A stretch of DNA of 64,000 nucleotides from Desulfovibrio sp. UCD-KL4C (GCF_006210265.1 NZ_VCNC01000001.1:1250843-1314842); one strand, 5' to 3'. Shown: positions 45,079-54,481, counted from the first letter of the stretch. Numbers and translations are program-made. The notes: a model not told the origin generated them from the sequence alone.

Positions 45079-46956
45079 ATGCAAATTATTGCCAATCTGA
45101 TGCTTTTACTTGCACTCTTGGCCTCGCTTGGAGCTGGAGCATATGCATGCCTCTCGTTGCTTACGGGCAGACGCAATGTGCTTGTGCTGTTAGATAGATT
45201 GAATGTTGTTGTAGCTGGATTTGTTACAATCGCGACTGTGATTCTAACTGTAGCGCTGCTTAGCAGTGATTATTCATACATGTACGTCTATGAACATGTT
45301 GATAATACATTGCCTCTTTTTTACACAATTACAGCCCTTTGGGCCGGGGCAGAAGGGTCTTTGCTTTTTTGGATTTTTTCCATAGCCGCTATGGGTATAA
45401 TTTTTTCAAGATTTCAATTTTTTAATGAATTCTCTGAAAAAACACGCCTTTATTACTGGCTGTTTTATATGATTGTGATGGCTTTTTTCCTTTTAATAGT
45501 GACATGCTGGTCCAGTCCTTTTATGGAACTTGTTCCTGTTCCGACTGACGGTAAAGGTCTTAATCCATTGCTCAGAAATCCGGGCATGATTTTTCATCCA
45601 CCTCTTCTCTTTCTCGGTTACGCCGCTTTTACAAGTCCTGCCGTTCTTGCTCTTGCCTCATTTATTTGCGGTGAAACAAAGTCATGGGTAAGGTTCTGTC
45701 GTAACTGGAACATTCTTGCTTGGGTTTTCCTCACAGCCGGAATTATTCTTGGCGGTTGGTGGTCCTATATGGAACTGGGGTGGGGCGGATACTGGGCATG
45801 GGATCCAGTTGAAAATGCTTCACTTATTCCGTGGCTCAGCGCGACAGCTTTTATGCATACCGCAATTATAGAACTTAAACGAAAAGCTCTGCAAAAAACA
45901 AATGTCTTTTTAATGAGTCTTACATTCTTACTCTGTATTTTCGGAACATATCTGGTTCGCAGTGGAGTTGTTCAGTCCCTTCATGCTTTCGGTGAAGGAG
46001 GAGTCGGGTTTCCGCTTGCGCTATTTATGCTCTTCTCACTTGGTTTAACTGTATTAGTTCTGTTCATCGGACAGCGTCAGGAATCAAAGTCTCTTTCCAA
46101 TCTCGGAAGCAGGCAGGGATTACTTGTAGTAGCTGCTTGGGCGTTGCTCGCACTTGGGCTGATTGTAGGGATGGGTACAATGTGGCCCGTCATCAGCAAA
46201 ATGTGGAGTGCTAATCCAGTTGGACTTGAAGCTAATTTCTATAACCGTGTATGTCTGCCGCTATTCACCTTGTTGATTCTGCTTTTTGCTGTCTGTCCTT
46301 GGCTTAGTTGGAAAGAAGGTATCAGAGATAAGCGTGGACTTGTTCTGGTCATTGTCGCCTTTATCTGCGGACTTGGCGGTAGCTGGCTGGCAGGAATGCA
46401 TCACCCCTTAGGTCTCATTACCTCTGCGGCTTCCATTGCTGCACTTGTCGGGATTGTCGGAGTGTTTCTTTTTATACCCGAGGTCCGCAAAGTTACCTCA
46501 ACTATGGGAGTATACGGTATTCACTTCGGTGTTGCTCTCGTTGTTCTCGGTGTTGCATGGTCTGGACCTAATCAGGTTGTGGGTGAGTTTGTTCTCAGTA
46601 AAGGGCAAAGTGCTCAGATTGCAGACTATACATTAACTTTTAAAAGTTATTCAGAAAGTCAGACTCCGGCAATTGCTAAAATTGCATCACTTGTTGAAGT
46701 AACTAAAGATGGTAAGCATGTCGGGCTCTTGAATCCTGAACGTAGAATATATCGTAATTTCCCTCAGCCGTTTGCGGAGGTCTCTGTTATCCCCGGACTC
46801 GGTGATGAAATTTACGGTGTCCTGCTTGGTGTTGACGATAAAGGCGCAGTAACACTTAAGGTAAGCATTAATCCCCTGATCAACTGGATGTGGATAGGCG
46901 GTATTTTGATGTGTCTATTCGGGCTGGTTTCGTTCAGGAAAACTCGTTTAAGTTAA
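45079..46956 (+). CDS. ccmF: cytochrome c haem lyase subunit CcmF
   Basis: CcmF, together with partner proteins, ligates haem to apocytochrome c at the periplasmic face. The 625-residue polytopic protein has the WWD domain (GGYWAWDPVENASLIPWL), GAEGSLLFWIF, and HPPLLFLGYAAF with a conserved haem-ligand region. No ccmH or ccmG appears in the cluster, as in Desulfovibrio-type systems. It leads ccmFABCD-TPR, starting after the terminator that ends ccmE; no ribosome site stronger than TGGAGTTG is seen. Confidence 0.95.
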   Translation: MQIIANLMLLLALLASLGAGAYACLSLLTGRRNVLVLLDRLNVVVAGFVTIATVILTVALLSSDYSYMYVYEHVDNTLPLFYTITALWAGAEGSLLFWIFSIAAMGIIFSRFQFFNEFSEKTRLYYWLFYMIVMAFFLLIVTCWSSPFMELVPVPTDGKGLNPLLRNPGMIFHPPLLFLGYAAFTSPAVLALASFICGETKSWVRFCRNWNILAWVFLTAGIILGGWWSYMELGWGGYWAWDPVENASLIPWLSATAFMHTAIIELKRKALQKTNVFLMSLTFLLCIFGTYLVRSGVVQSLHAFGEGGVGFPLALFMLFSLGLTVLVLFIGQRQESKSLSNLGSRQGLLVVAAWALLALGLIVGMGTMWPVISKMWSANPVGLEANFYNRVCLPLFTLLILLFAVCPWLSWKEGIRDKRGLVLVIVAFICGLGGSWLAGMHHPLGLITSAASIAALVGIVGVFLFIPEVRKVTSTMGVYGIHFGVALVVLGVAWSGPNQVVGEFVLSKGQSAQIADYTLTFKSYSESQTPAIAKIASLVEVTKDGKHVGLLNPERRIYRNFPQPFAEVSVIPGLGDEIYGVLLGVDDKGAVTLKVSINPLINWMWIGGILMCLFGLVSFRKTRLS

Positions 46957-46967
46957 GGCGGCTTTTA

Positions 46968-47648
46968 GTGGAAAACAGTAAAAGTATAGCCCTTAAAGTG
47001 CGTAATGCTGCCAAACTTTTTGGCACTAGGCTGGTATTTAAGAATGTGAGTTGCGACGTTTGCAAGGGGGAAATTCTCCTTGTGGTCGGGCGTAACGGTG
47101 CTGGTAAAACTACTTTGCTAAAGATTATGGCGGGGTTGTCACGACCTTCAGCAGGATCAGCAGAGGTTCTTACTACGCCTGAGAAAACAGCATATCTCGG
47201 GCATTCCACATTTATATATCCGCGACTAAGTGCTTTAAGAAATCTATCTTTCTGGGCATCCATGTATGGGCTTTCTCCATCCCGCGAGGAACTGATGACT
47301 TTGCTGCGCAGAGTAGGCCTTGAAAGAGCCGCAGAAGAACTTGCCGGATCCTTTTCACGAGGAATGGCACAGCGTCTGAATTTGGCGCGCGTTTTTCTGA
47401 TTGATCCCGATCTTCTCTTTTTAGATGAACCGGGAACCGGGCTTGATCAGAGTTCACTTCGTCTTCTTCGTGAAGAGGTCGTTGCATTGCGTGACCGTGG
47501 CGCGGCGGTTGTCTGGATCAGTCATGATGTGAATCATGATATGACTCTTGCCGATAGAATACTCGGACTTGCAAGTAACAAGCTTGAGTATCTCGGGTCT
47601 GCAGTTGATTTTGATCCGGAAACAGTTCTCGGAGGGAAACCATGCTGA
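46968..47648 (+). CDS. ccmA: haem exporter ATPase CcmA
   Basis: The 226-residue ABC ATPase of the CcmABC complex, which releases holo-CcmE. Walker A is GRNGAGKTT, the signature is FSRGMAQRLN, Walker B is LLFLDEPGTGLD and the H-loop WISHD. GTG 46968 is chosen: it follows AAGGCGG and lies 11 bp after ccmF; an ORF extension to 46890 would overlap ccmF. It overlaps ccmB by 7 bp. Confidence 0.92.
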   Translation: MENSKSIALKVRNAAKLFGTRLVFKNVSCDVCKGEILLVVGRNGAGKTTLLKIMAGLSRPSAGSAEVLTTPEKTAYLGHSTFIYPRLSALRNLSFWASMYGLSPSREELMTLLRRVGLERAAEELAGSFSRGMAQRLNLARVFLIDPDLLFLDEPGTGLDQSSLRLLREEVVALRDRGAAVVWISHDVNHDMTLADRILGLASNKLEYLGSAVDFDPETVLGGKPC

Positions 47649-48319
47649 AACGGGGACTGACCATTGCTGCTAAAGATTTAAAACTGTCGGTCGGTGGAGG
47701 ACAGGGATTAACGCAGGCAGTTCTTCTAGGACTTTTGCTTATCTTTGTTTTCAGTCTTTCGCGTCCGGCGGGACAACTTATAGAAGCTCAGGCAGCGTCA
47801 GCTATATTTTGGCTGGCTTCATCTTTTGGGCTGGTATTGGTTTTTAATACTTTGTTTTCTATGGAAGAATCAAATGAAGCTAGATTGGGGCTGTTGTCTT
47901 CACCTGTCCCACTTCATGCTATCTGGTTCGGAAAAGGTTTAGCCGGATTAGTGTTATTGCTGTGTTCACAGCTGGTATTCCTTCCGGCTACGATTGTATT
48001 TCTAGGTCAGGATTTAAACGGCTCTTTTGCAATTTTTGCAATTGTAGTTATAGCATCGGACTGGGGCCTTGTTTCGCTGGGAGCATTGCTTGGTGCAATT
48101 TCTCAGGGACAAGCCGCACGGGAATCTCTTTTGTCAGTCATTCTCTTTCCTCTGCTTCTGCCGATTTTGCTTGGTGCAATACAATTGATGACTTCTGTTT
48201 TTTCAGGAGTCGAGGCTCTTGATCAATCTTCGTGGCTAGGGATTATTTTTTCTTCATCCGCGTTGTTCAGCGGAGCCGGCCTTATTCTATTTCCATTTGT
48301 ATATAGTGGTGAACAGTAA
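47642..48319 (+). CDS. ccmB: haem exporter permease CcmB
   Basis: The 225-residue membrane protein has six hydrophobic helices and family features: KDLKLSVGGGQGL at the N-terminus, FSMEESNEARLGLLSSPVP, and LFPLLLPILLGAIQL. It forms the ABC permease with CcmC and CcmA. The start overlaps ccmA. Confidence 0.92.
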   Translation: MLKRGLTIAAKDLKLSVGGGQGLTQAVLLGLLLIFVFSLSRPAGQLIEAQAASAIFWLASSFGLVLVFNTLFSMEESNEARLGLLSSPVPLHAIWFGKGLAGLVLLLCSQLVFLPATIVFLGQDLNGSFAIFAIVVIASDWGLVSLGALLGAISQGQAARESLLSVILFPLLLPILLGAIQLMTSVFSGVEALDQSSWLGIIFSSSALFSGAGLILFPFVYSGEQ

Positions 48320-48361
48320 TCTGTTCATGTATAAAAATATAACTGTACTACGGAGCGTTAA

Positions 48362-49027
48362 ATGAGTCTTGCAATTGTAGCGCTGGTTACCGGCATTGCC
48401 TTGTGTATCGGGCAGTACTTCATCTGGATATATGCTCCAATCGAGATGACTATGGGACTGGTGCAGAAGATATTCTATATCCATATGCCCATGGCGGTAT
48501 GGGCCATGATTAGTTTTTTCGTGGTTTTTATTTTCAGTGCGATGTATTTGATTAAAAGAGATCTTAAGTTTGATTATATAGCTGGGGCAGCCGCTGAAAT
48601 CGGAGTTGTTTTCAGTGGCCTTGCACTAATAACCGGCTCTTTATGGGGCCGCGCGGCATGGAATGTCTGGTGGACATGGGACCCCAGACTCACCACAACA
48701 CTTATTATGTGGTTTGTTTATGCCGCTTATCTGGTTCTAAGAACTTCACCCATGTCTGCTGAACGCAGATCTTTAGTATGCGCTGTGCTCGGTATTGTCG
48801 CCTTTGTTGATGTTCCTCTCGTGTTCTATTCAGCGCGACTTTGGAGAAGTGTTCATCCTGCTGTGCTCGGTGCCAAGGGGGGCGGAATGGCTCCTGAAAT
48901 GTTAACCACATTGCTGGTTAATATTTCAGCTTTTGGTCTTCTATGGCTGGTCTTACTGGTCGTCCGTTTTCGTCAAGCCCGTCTTGCCGGAAAAATTGAT
49001 GCCCGGCTGGTCTGGGATAATGAATAA
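48362..49027 (+). CDS. ccmC: haem-handling protein CcmC
   Basis: CcmC loads haem onto CcmE. The 221-residue protein has six helices, FYIHMPMAVWAMISFF with a conserved His region, and the WWD motif WGRAAWNVWWTWDPRLT, which holds haem. The RLWRSVHPAVLG segment has the second conserved histidine. It follows ccmB by 42 bp. Confidence 0.94.
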   Translation: MSLAIVALVTGIALCIGQYFIWIYAPIEMTMGLVQKIFYIHMPMAVWAMISFFVVFIFSAMYLIKRDLKFDYIAGAAAEIGVVFSGLALITGSLWGRAAWNVWWTWDPRLTTTLIMWFVYAAYLVLRTSPMSAERRSLVCAVLGIVAFVDVPLVFYSARLWRSVHPAVLGAKGGGMAPEMLTTLLVNISAFGLLWLVLLVVRFRQARLAGKIDARLVWDNE

Positions 49028-49045
49028 TATCAGGAGTTATTATAT

Positions 49046-49186
49046 ATGATAAATGAAACATACTTGCTTATCGCAAATATTGCTGTATGGATAGGTATTG
49101 CCGGATATCTGGTTTTTATCGCGGCTAAAGGTGCTGCCATGGAACGGCGCATAGCTCAGCTGGAGATATTAGATAATGACAAATAA
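49046..49186 (+). CDS. ccmD: small membrane protein CcmD
   Basis: A 46-residue protein lies between ccmC and the TPR gene. It has one helix (IANIAVWIGIAGYLVFIAA) and a charged C-terminus (ERRIAQLEIL). Size, topology and position match CcmD, which ties CcmE to the CcmABC complex. CAGGAG precedes ATG 49046. The last codons overlap the start of the next gene. Confidence 0.85.
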   Translation: MINETYLLIANIAVWIGIAGYLVFIAAKGAAMERRIAQLEILDNDK

Positions 49187-49805
49187 ACAACAGACAAATC
49201 AGATTGGTGCAGATTTTGGACTCGGCGGCGGGCAAAAACTTGTCGTTTGGTTGCTTGGATTTGCACTGCTCGTAATTTTTGTGTCATCGCTGACCTATCG
49301 CATGAACCATCCAGGAAATAAGGTTGAATTCCAGCAGGAAAGTAGATCATCCGGTATGGGCATGAATCAGGAAGCTATGGGCGAAAGCATGAAAGAAATT
49401 CGCAAGCTTATGGATCAAATGCGTGCGAATCCTAAAGATATGAAAGTTCAGCTTGATCTCGCGAATGCTTTTATGATGATTCGCGCTTATGACCGTGCTC
49501 AAAACTTCTTCGAAAAGGTTTTAGCCAATGAACCGACTAATACTACTGCTCTGATGGGTCTTGGAATGTGTTATTATCAGGCGGAACATTTTGAAGAGGC
49601 GGCTAAGGAATTTGATAAGATTCTGGAAGTTGATCCCGATGATTCCATGGCTAATTTTAATTCAGGAATTATTAAAAAATATTATCTTCATGCCCATGAA
49701 GATGCGGACAAACACTTTCGAAAAATTATCGAAAATCCCAACGCTTCGCCGGATATGAAAACTCATGCTGAAGAAGAGTTAAAGAAAAAAGCTCATGAAA
49801 ATTAA
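49176..49805 (+). CDS. membrane-anchored TPR protein of the ccm operon (CcmI-like)
   Basis: The 209-residue protein has one helix (about 22-41, LVVWLLGFALLVIFVSSL) and a periplasmic region with three TPR-like units (DLANAFMMIRAYDRAQNFFEKVL, LGMCYYQAEHFEEAAKEFDKIL). It resembles the TPR part of CcmI/CycH, which delivers apocytochrome c. It starts inside ccmD at 49176 and ends the operon. A role as apocytochrome chaperone replacing CcmH/I is plausible and inferred from context. Confidence 0.8.
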   Translation: MTNKQQTNQIGADFGLGGGQKLVVWLLGFALLVIFVSSLTYRMNHPGNKVEFQQESRSSGMGMNQEAMGESMKEIRKLMDQMRANPKDMKVQLDLANAFMMIRAYDRAQNFFEKVLANEPTNTTALMGLGMCYYQAEHFEEAAKEFDKILEVDPDDSMANFNSGIIKKYYLHAHEDADKHFRKIIENPNASPDMKTHAEEELKKKAHEN

Positions 49806-49812
49806 TTAAATT

Positions 49813-49847
49813 AAAGGAACTCGTTTTATAGCGGGTTCCTTTTTTTT
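49813..49847 (+). terminator. intrinsic terminator of ccm operon
   Basis: AAAGGAAC (49813-49820) pairs, with one mismatch, with GTTCCTTT (49834-49842 region), extended by TCG/CGG, and T residues follow. Confidence 0.85.
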
Positions 49848-50255
49848 ATCTCTACAAATAGGTTATTTATTTAGATGAAATTTTAAACTAATTTTAAACT
49901 AATTTTAAATTTTTATATCTTTTTTTGAAAATAAACAGTGTAATTTGGTTTTTTTTGTAAAATTTACCTTATTTTATTCGTTTTAAGAACCATGTTATTG
50001 ACAAACATGCTTAATGTTAGCTAATTTCTTTCTTGAGATTTGGGATTTATCGAACAGAAAATCTGATTTCCATCTTGCCGGAAGGGATATCAGTTTTTGA
50101 TAATATTTCCATATTTTGAAATTTTAAGGTCGCTCAACCTTACTGAGCTATGGTATGTGTTTCGTGTTTTATTTTATACTGCTTAATATTTAATGATCAC
50201 GAATTTAGTAACTGGGGGTGCAAACCCTTACAAATTTCAGTCAAGGAGTGTTCTG
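49848..50255 (+). promoter_or_regulatory. promoter and long leader of the liv operon
   Basis: No gene is seen. TTGACA (49998-50003) with CTAATT (50021-50026), spacer 17, is the best promoter candidate. About 220 bp of leader remain before ATG 50256. It is AT-rich with short repeats such as GATATCAG and a GGTCGCTCAACC stretch that I cannot name. A leader this long could host regulation. Confidence 0.4.
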
Positions 50256-51392
50256 ATGAAACGTTCATTGTTGGTCTTGTCATTTACATTGATGCTGACC
50301 GTCGGTCTCGTTGCATTCGGTGGGACAAAAAAGGCAGAAGCTTCTGCTAAAACAATTCTTCTCGGTGTTGCCGGAGCTCACAGTGGTGACCTTGCTTCTT
50401 ACGGATTACCTTCACTTGAAGCCGCCAAACTGGTTGTTAAGGCCGTTAATGATGCCGGAGGAGTTAATGGTGCGCAGGTTGTTATTTCCAGTCAGGATGA
50501 TCAGTGCAAACCTGAGTTCGCAACAAATGCTGCATTTAAACTTGTTTCCGATGAAGCTACTGTTGTTCTTGGTCATATTTGTTCAGGCGCAACAAAGGCA
50601 GCCCTTCCTATATATAAAGAGTCAAACATAGTTTGTATGTCTCCTTCCGCTACAAATCCTCCTCTGACTCAGAGCGGAGATTATCCTAATTTCTTCAGAA
50701 CAATTGCTTCTGATGATGCTCAGGCTGCCCTTGCTACAAATTTCGCTATAGATACACTTGGACTTAAAAAAATCGCTGTAATCCATGATAAAGGTGACTA
50801 CGGTAAAGGTTTTGCTGAGTTCGCTAAAAAATACATCACAAAGTCAGATAAAGCTGAAGTAGTCCTTTTTGAAGGGGTAACTCCTGGCGCTGTTGACTAT
50901 TCCGCAGTAGTTCAAAAAATTAAAGCATCAGGCGCAGACGGTGTTGTCTTCGGTGGTTACCATCCTGAAGCTTCTAAAATTGTTTCTCAGATCCGTAAAA
51001 AGAAATTAACAATTCCTTTTATTTCAGATGACGGCGTTAAAGCTCAAAAATTTATCGACGTTGCCGGTAAGGCTGCTGAAGGTGTATACGCGACAGGTCC
51101 TCGCGATATCACCGGAAACCCAATGTATAAGGTTGCTCTTGGTCAGTATAAAGCAACTCATGATGATGAACCTGGTGCATTCTTTTTTGAAGCATATTCT
51201 GCAACACAGGCTCTTTTGAAAGCTATAGAAGTTGCTGGTTCCACTGACTATGATAAGATTGTTGAAGCTCTTCGCACTCATGAAGTTGAAACTCCTGTTG
51301 GAAAGATTAAGTTCGATTCAAAAGGTGATGCTATAGGTGTCGGTTTCTCAATGTATCAGGTCAAAGACGGTGCATATCAGGAAGTTAAATAA
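50256..51392 (+). CDS. branched-chain amino acid ABC transporter binding protein (LivJ/LivK type)
   Basis: The 378-residue periplasmic protein has a signal peptide (residues about 1-30, cleavage after AEA) and a type 1 solute-binding fold: LGVAGAHSGDLASYGLP, GAQVVISSQDDQCKPEFA, HICSGATKAALPIY, and DDGVKAQKFIDVAG. This matches LivK-type binding of leucine, isoleucine and valine. ATG 50256 is preferred because AAGGAG sits 7 bp upstream; an ORF extension to 50193 lacks one. Two hairpins follow before the permease. Confidence 0.93.
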   Translation: MKRSLLVLSFTLMLTVGLVAFGGTKKAEASAKTILLGVAGAHSGDLASYGLPSLEAAKLVVKAVNDAGGVNGAQVVISSQDDQCKPEFATNAAFKLVSDEATVVLGHICSGATKAALPIYKESNIVCMSPSATNPPLTQSGDYPNFFRTIASDDAQAALATNFAIDTLGLKKIAVIHDKGDYGKGFAEFAKKYITKSDKAEVVLFEGVTPGAVDYSAVVQKIKASGADGVVFGGYHPEASKIVSQIRKKKLTIPFISDDGVKAQKFIDVAGKAAEGVYATGPRDITGNPMYKVALGQYKATHDDEPGAFFFEAYSATQALLKAIEVAGSTDYDKIVEALRTHEVETPVGKIKFDSKGDAIGVGFSMYQVKDGAYQEVK

Positions 51393-51397
51393 CTCCA

Positions 51398-51455
51398 ATT
51401 TTAATGATTTAAATTAAAATCGGTTATGGAGGATAGGCGTTTAAGTCTGTCCTCC
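51398..51455 (+). other. two hairpins between livJ-like gene and livH
   Basis: ATTTTAAT (51398-51405) pairs with ATTAAAAT (51413-51420). Then GGAGGA (51428-51433) pairs with TCCTCC (51450-51455), with a further AG/CT pair inside. No U-tract follows the second, so these are likely mRNA-stabilising or attenuating structures for the abundant binding protein. Confidence 0.55.
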
Positions 51456-51480
51456 TGATCGTGATTCAGCAGGAACTTAA

Positions 51481-52383
51481 ATGGATTATTTTTGGGAATT
51501 ATTTTTCAGCGGCCTTACACGGGGAAGTATTTACGCGCTTATAGCACTTGGCTATACCATGGTTTATGGAATCATCGAGTTGATTAACTTTGCCCATGGT
51601 GAAGTCTACATGATCGGTGCTTTTGTAGGGATGGTTGTTGCGGGTGTTCTTACCAGTTTTGGATTTCCCGCGATGTCTATTATGGTTTTAGCAAGTATGG
51701 CTGCCGTTGTTTACGCAGCAGCTTACGGTTACACTCTTGAAAAAATAGCTTATCGCCCTCTTAGAAATGCTCCAAGGCTATCGCCTCTTATTTCCGCAAT
51801 CGGTATGTCTATTTTTCTTCAGAACTATGTAATGCTCTCACAGACTTCTGACTTTCTTTCATTTCCAAAACTTACACCGGAATTTGTTTTTCTTGAAAAA
51901 TATTCCTCGGTGATAGGTTCATCTGACTTTCTTATAATCGTAGTTGCCGCTGTTGTAATGATAGCACTTAGCTTGTTTATCAAGTTTACCAGAATGGGCA
52001 AAGCCATGCGCGCTACGGCTCAGAACCGTAAAATGGCTATGCTCGTCGGGGTCAACGTTGATCAGGTCATTTCGGCCACTTTTATTATCGGTTCGTCTTT
52101 GGCTGCCGTCGGTGGAGTCCTTATTGGATCTCACATTGGTCAGATCAACTTTTTTATTGGTTTTATCGCAGGTATTAAAGCTTTTACGGCTGCTGTTCTG
52201 GGCGGTATCGGTTCAATTCCAGGAGCTGTCCTTGGAGGACTGATTCTCGGCTGGACTGAAAGCTTCTGCACCGGATACGTTTCAAGTGATTATGAGGATG
52301 TATTCGCGTTTGCACTGCTGGTAATTATTCTGATTTTCAGGCCTTCTGGCTTACTTGGCAAGGCTCCTGTTCAGAAGGTTTAA
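51481..52383 (+). CDS. livH: branched-chain amino acid ABC transporter permease LivH
   Basis: The 300-residue permease shows GSIYALIALGYTMVYGIIELINFAHG, a LivH signature, with ATAQNRKMAMLVGVNVDQV as the cytoplasmic loop that contacts the ATPase, and AAVLGGIGSIPGAVLGG. It pairs with LivM. AGGAAC precedes ATG 51481. Confidence 0.95.
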   Translation: MDYFWELFFSGLTRGSIYALIALGYTMVYGIIELINFAHGEVYMIGAFVGMVVAGVLTSFGFPAMSIMVLASMAAVVYAAAYGYTLEKIAYRPLRNAPRLSPLISAIGMSIFLQNYVMLSQTSDFLSFPKLTPEFVFLEKYSSVIGSSDFLIIVVAAVVMIALSLFIKFTRMGKAMRATAQNRKMAMLVGVNVDQVISATFIIGSSLAAVGGVLIGSHIGQINFFIGFIAGIKAFTAAVLGGIGSIPGAVLGGLILGWTESFCTGYVSSDYEDVFAFALLVIILIFRPSGLLGKAPVQKV

Positions 52384-52436
52384 TCGGCAAAGATATTCCT
52401 TATGATTCAGACCGCGCTTACGGCGTTCTGCCGATT
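52382..52436 (+). other. inverted repeat between livH and livM
   Basis: AATCGGCA (52382-52389) pairs with TGCCGATT (52429-52436), 8-bp perfect arms, 39-nt loop. It may form a mRNA structure that tunes permease translation. Confidence 0.4.
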
Positions 52437-52464
52437 TAATTGATAAAAACGGATTGTTTGCAAT

Positions 52465-53688
52465 ATGGAAGGCTTGAAAAAATCATTATTAGTCTCAGTA
52501 TGGTTCATGTTCTTAGTCCTGCCTATTATGGGGGTCTTCGTGGACTCAATTGGGCATGTTGTTATCTGGCGTTTGGAAAGAGTTTTATACGTTGGTATAT
52601 GTACTTTTTTCCTTTCTTACCTTTGGCGTTTCATGATCCGAAAAAAAGAAGAAGGCAGAAAAGTTGACGAAGAATCCGGTGAAGAACAGGAAACTGTATT
52701 AAGTAAAATTTTTGATAATCCTGCTGTTTATTATCCTTTGCTTGCTGGGATTCTGATTTTTGCACTGGCTTTCCCTGAACTTTTTTCAATGTATCAGGTC
52801 AACATCATGATCTCAGCACTAATTTATGTTGTGCTCGGTCTTGGCCTTAACATTGTTGTTGGGTTAGCTGGGCTTCTCGATCTAGGGTATGTAGCTTTTT
52901 ATGCGGTAGGTGCTTATTCCTATGCGCTTATGAATTTATATTGGGGAGTTAATTTTTGGTTTGCTTTGCCTATCGGGGCACTGCTTGGGGCTTTCTGCGG
53001 AATTTTGCTCGGTTTTCCTGTCCTCCGGCTCAGAGGAGACTATCTTGCGATTGTAACGCTAGGTTTTGGTGAAATTATTCGTCTTATTCTTGAGAACTGG
53101 GGTGACTTTACACACGGTCCGAGTGGTATTTCAAATATTCCTCGTCCTGATTTTTTCGGGCTTTTCACAGGCCTCTCAAATTCGATTCATTTCATGTACT
53201 ATATGATGATTGTACTTGTTATATTTACAATTTTTATTGTGAACAGACTTAAGAATTCTCGAATCGGCCGTGCATGGCAGGCTCTGCGTGAAGATGAAAT
53301 AGCATGTCAGGCCATGGGGATAGATAAAGTAAAGACTAAGCTGATGGCATTTGCTCTTGGAGCCACTTGGGCAGGTTTGGTCGGTGTTGTTTTTGCCGCA
53401 AAAACTTCATTCATCAATCCGGCAAGTTTTACATTTCTTGAGTCTGCAATCATCCTATCAATAGTTGTTCTCGGTGGAATGGGATCAATTCTCGGGGTTA
53501 TCCTCGGGGCACTGGTACTTATTCTTCTTCCTGAATATCTTAGAGCCTTTTCCGAATACCGTATGCTTGTTTTCGGAGCTACAATGGTGCTGGTAATGGT
53601 TTTTAGGCCGCAGGGACTTATTAGAGATGTACGACGGAAAATTGATATTAAAGCCGTCAAGAAAGCTTTAGGTGAATCCAATGAGTAA
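52465..53688 (+). CDS. livM: branched-chain amino acid ABC transporter permease LivM
   Basis: The 407-residue permease has the LivM core: LNIVVGLAGLLDLGYVAFYAVGAY, RLRGDYLAIVTLGFGEI, ALREDEIACQAMGIDKVKTK and GGMGSILGVILGALVL. It has an N-terminal region of about 110 residues before the core, with two helices and a charged linker, longer than basic LivM. The ribosome site is weak. The stop overlaps livG by 8 bp. Confidence 0.94.
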   Translation: MEGLKKSLLVSVWFMFLVLPIMGVFVDSIGHVVIWRLERVLYVGICTFFLSYLWRFMIRKKEEGRKVDEESGEEQETVLSKIFDNPAVYYPLLAGILIFALAFPELFSMYQVNIMISALIYVVLGLGLNIVVGLAGLLDLGYVAFYAVGAYSYALMNLYWGVNFWFALPIGALLGAFCGILLGFPVLRLRGDYLAIVTLGFGEIIRLILENWGDFTHGPSGISNIPRPDFFGLFTGLSNSIHFMYYMMIVLVIFTIFIVNRLKNSRIGRAWQALREDEIACQAMGIDKVKTKLMAFALGATWAGLVGVVFAAKTSFINPASFTFLESAIILSIVVLGGMGSILGVILGALVLILLPEYLRAFSEYRMLVFGATMVLVMVFRPQGLIRDVRRKIDIKAVKKALGESNE

Positions 53689-54481
53689 TGAAAAAAGAAC
53701 AGTGCTTGAAGTTACCGGCGTTTGTAAAGACTTCGGTGGGCTTAGAGCTCTTGATGATGTTAATCTTGATGTGCGTGAAGGAGAGATTGTAGCTCTTATC
53801 GGTCCCAACGGAGCAGGAAAGACAACCTTTTTCAATTGCATTACCGGAATTTATACTCCTACTTTAGGCGATGTGAAGATTGATCCATCAGGTAAAGGAT
53901 TTAAAAGAATAAACGGGATAAAGCCAAACCATGTTACAGAAATGGGAATGGCTAGAACTTTTCAGAATATTCGTCTTTTTCCATCAATGAGTGTTATTGA
54001 AAATGTTATGATCGGATGTCACTGCCGGACGAAGGCCAGTTTCATCGGAGCTGTTTTTCGTGGTCCCGGTACAAAAAGGGAAGAACGTGAAACCATAGTC
54101 AAGAGTTACGAGCTACTCAAGGAGTTGGGGTTGGAAGGCTTTTCAGATGAGCTTGCCTGTAATTTACCTTATGGTGCGCAGAGGCGTCTTGAAATTGCAA
54201 GAGCTTTAGCAACTGATCCGTTTTTGCTCCTTCTTGATGAACCTGCCGCCGGAATGAATCCACAGGAAACCCTTGAACTTGAAGATTTAATTGTTTCCAT
54301 TAAAAAGAAACATAATATTTCAGTTCTTCTAATTGAACATGATATGAAAATGGTTATGAGTCTTTCAGACCGATTATTCGTTCTTGAATACGGTAGGGAA
54401 ATTGCTCACGGAACTCCTAAGGAGATCAGCGAGAATCCCGCTGTAATCAAGGCTTATCTCGGAGAAGATTTAGATGCTTAA
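53681..54481 (+). CDS. livG: branched-chain amino acid ABC transporter ATPase LivG
   Basis: This 266-residue ATPase has Walker A GPNGAGKTT, MARTFQNIRLFPSMSV as the Q-loop region, LPYGAQRRLEIARAL as the signature, and FLLLLDEPAAGMNPQE as Walker B. ATG 53681 lies inside livM's end; GTG 53672 is a possible alternative. The end overlaps livF by 8 bp, so the two are coupled. Confidence 0.95.
   Translation: MSNEKRTVLEVTGVCKDFGGLRALDDVNLDVREGEIVALIGPNGAGKTTFFNCITGIYTPTLGDVKIDPSGKGFKRINGIKPNHVTEMGMARTFQNIRLFPSMSVIENVMIGCHCRTKASFIGAVFRGPGTKREERETIVKSYELLKELGLEGFSDELACNLPYGAQRRLEIARALATDPFLLLLDEPAAGMNPQETLELEDLIVSIKKKHNISVLLIEHDMKMVMSLSDRLFVLEYGREIAHGTPKEISENPAVIKAYLGEDLDA

Noticed and set aside
46890-46967. 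Upstream extension of ccmA
   Set aside because: It overlaps the end of ccmF out of frame; GTG 46968 has AAGGCGG nearby and gives a normal CcmA start.
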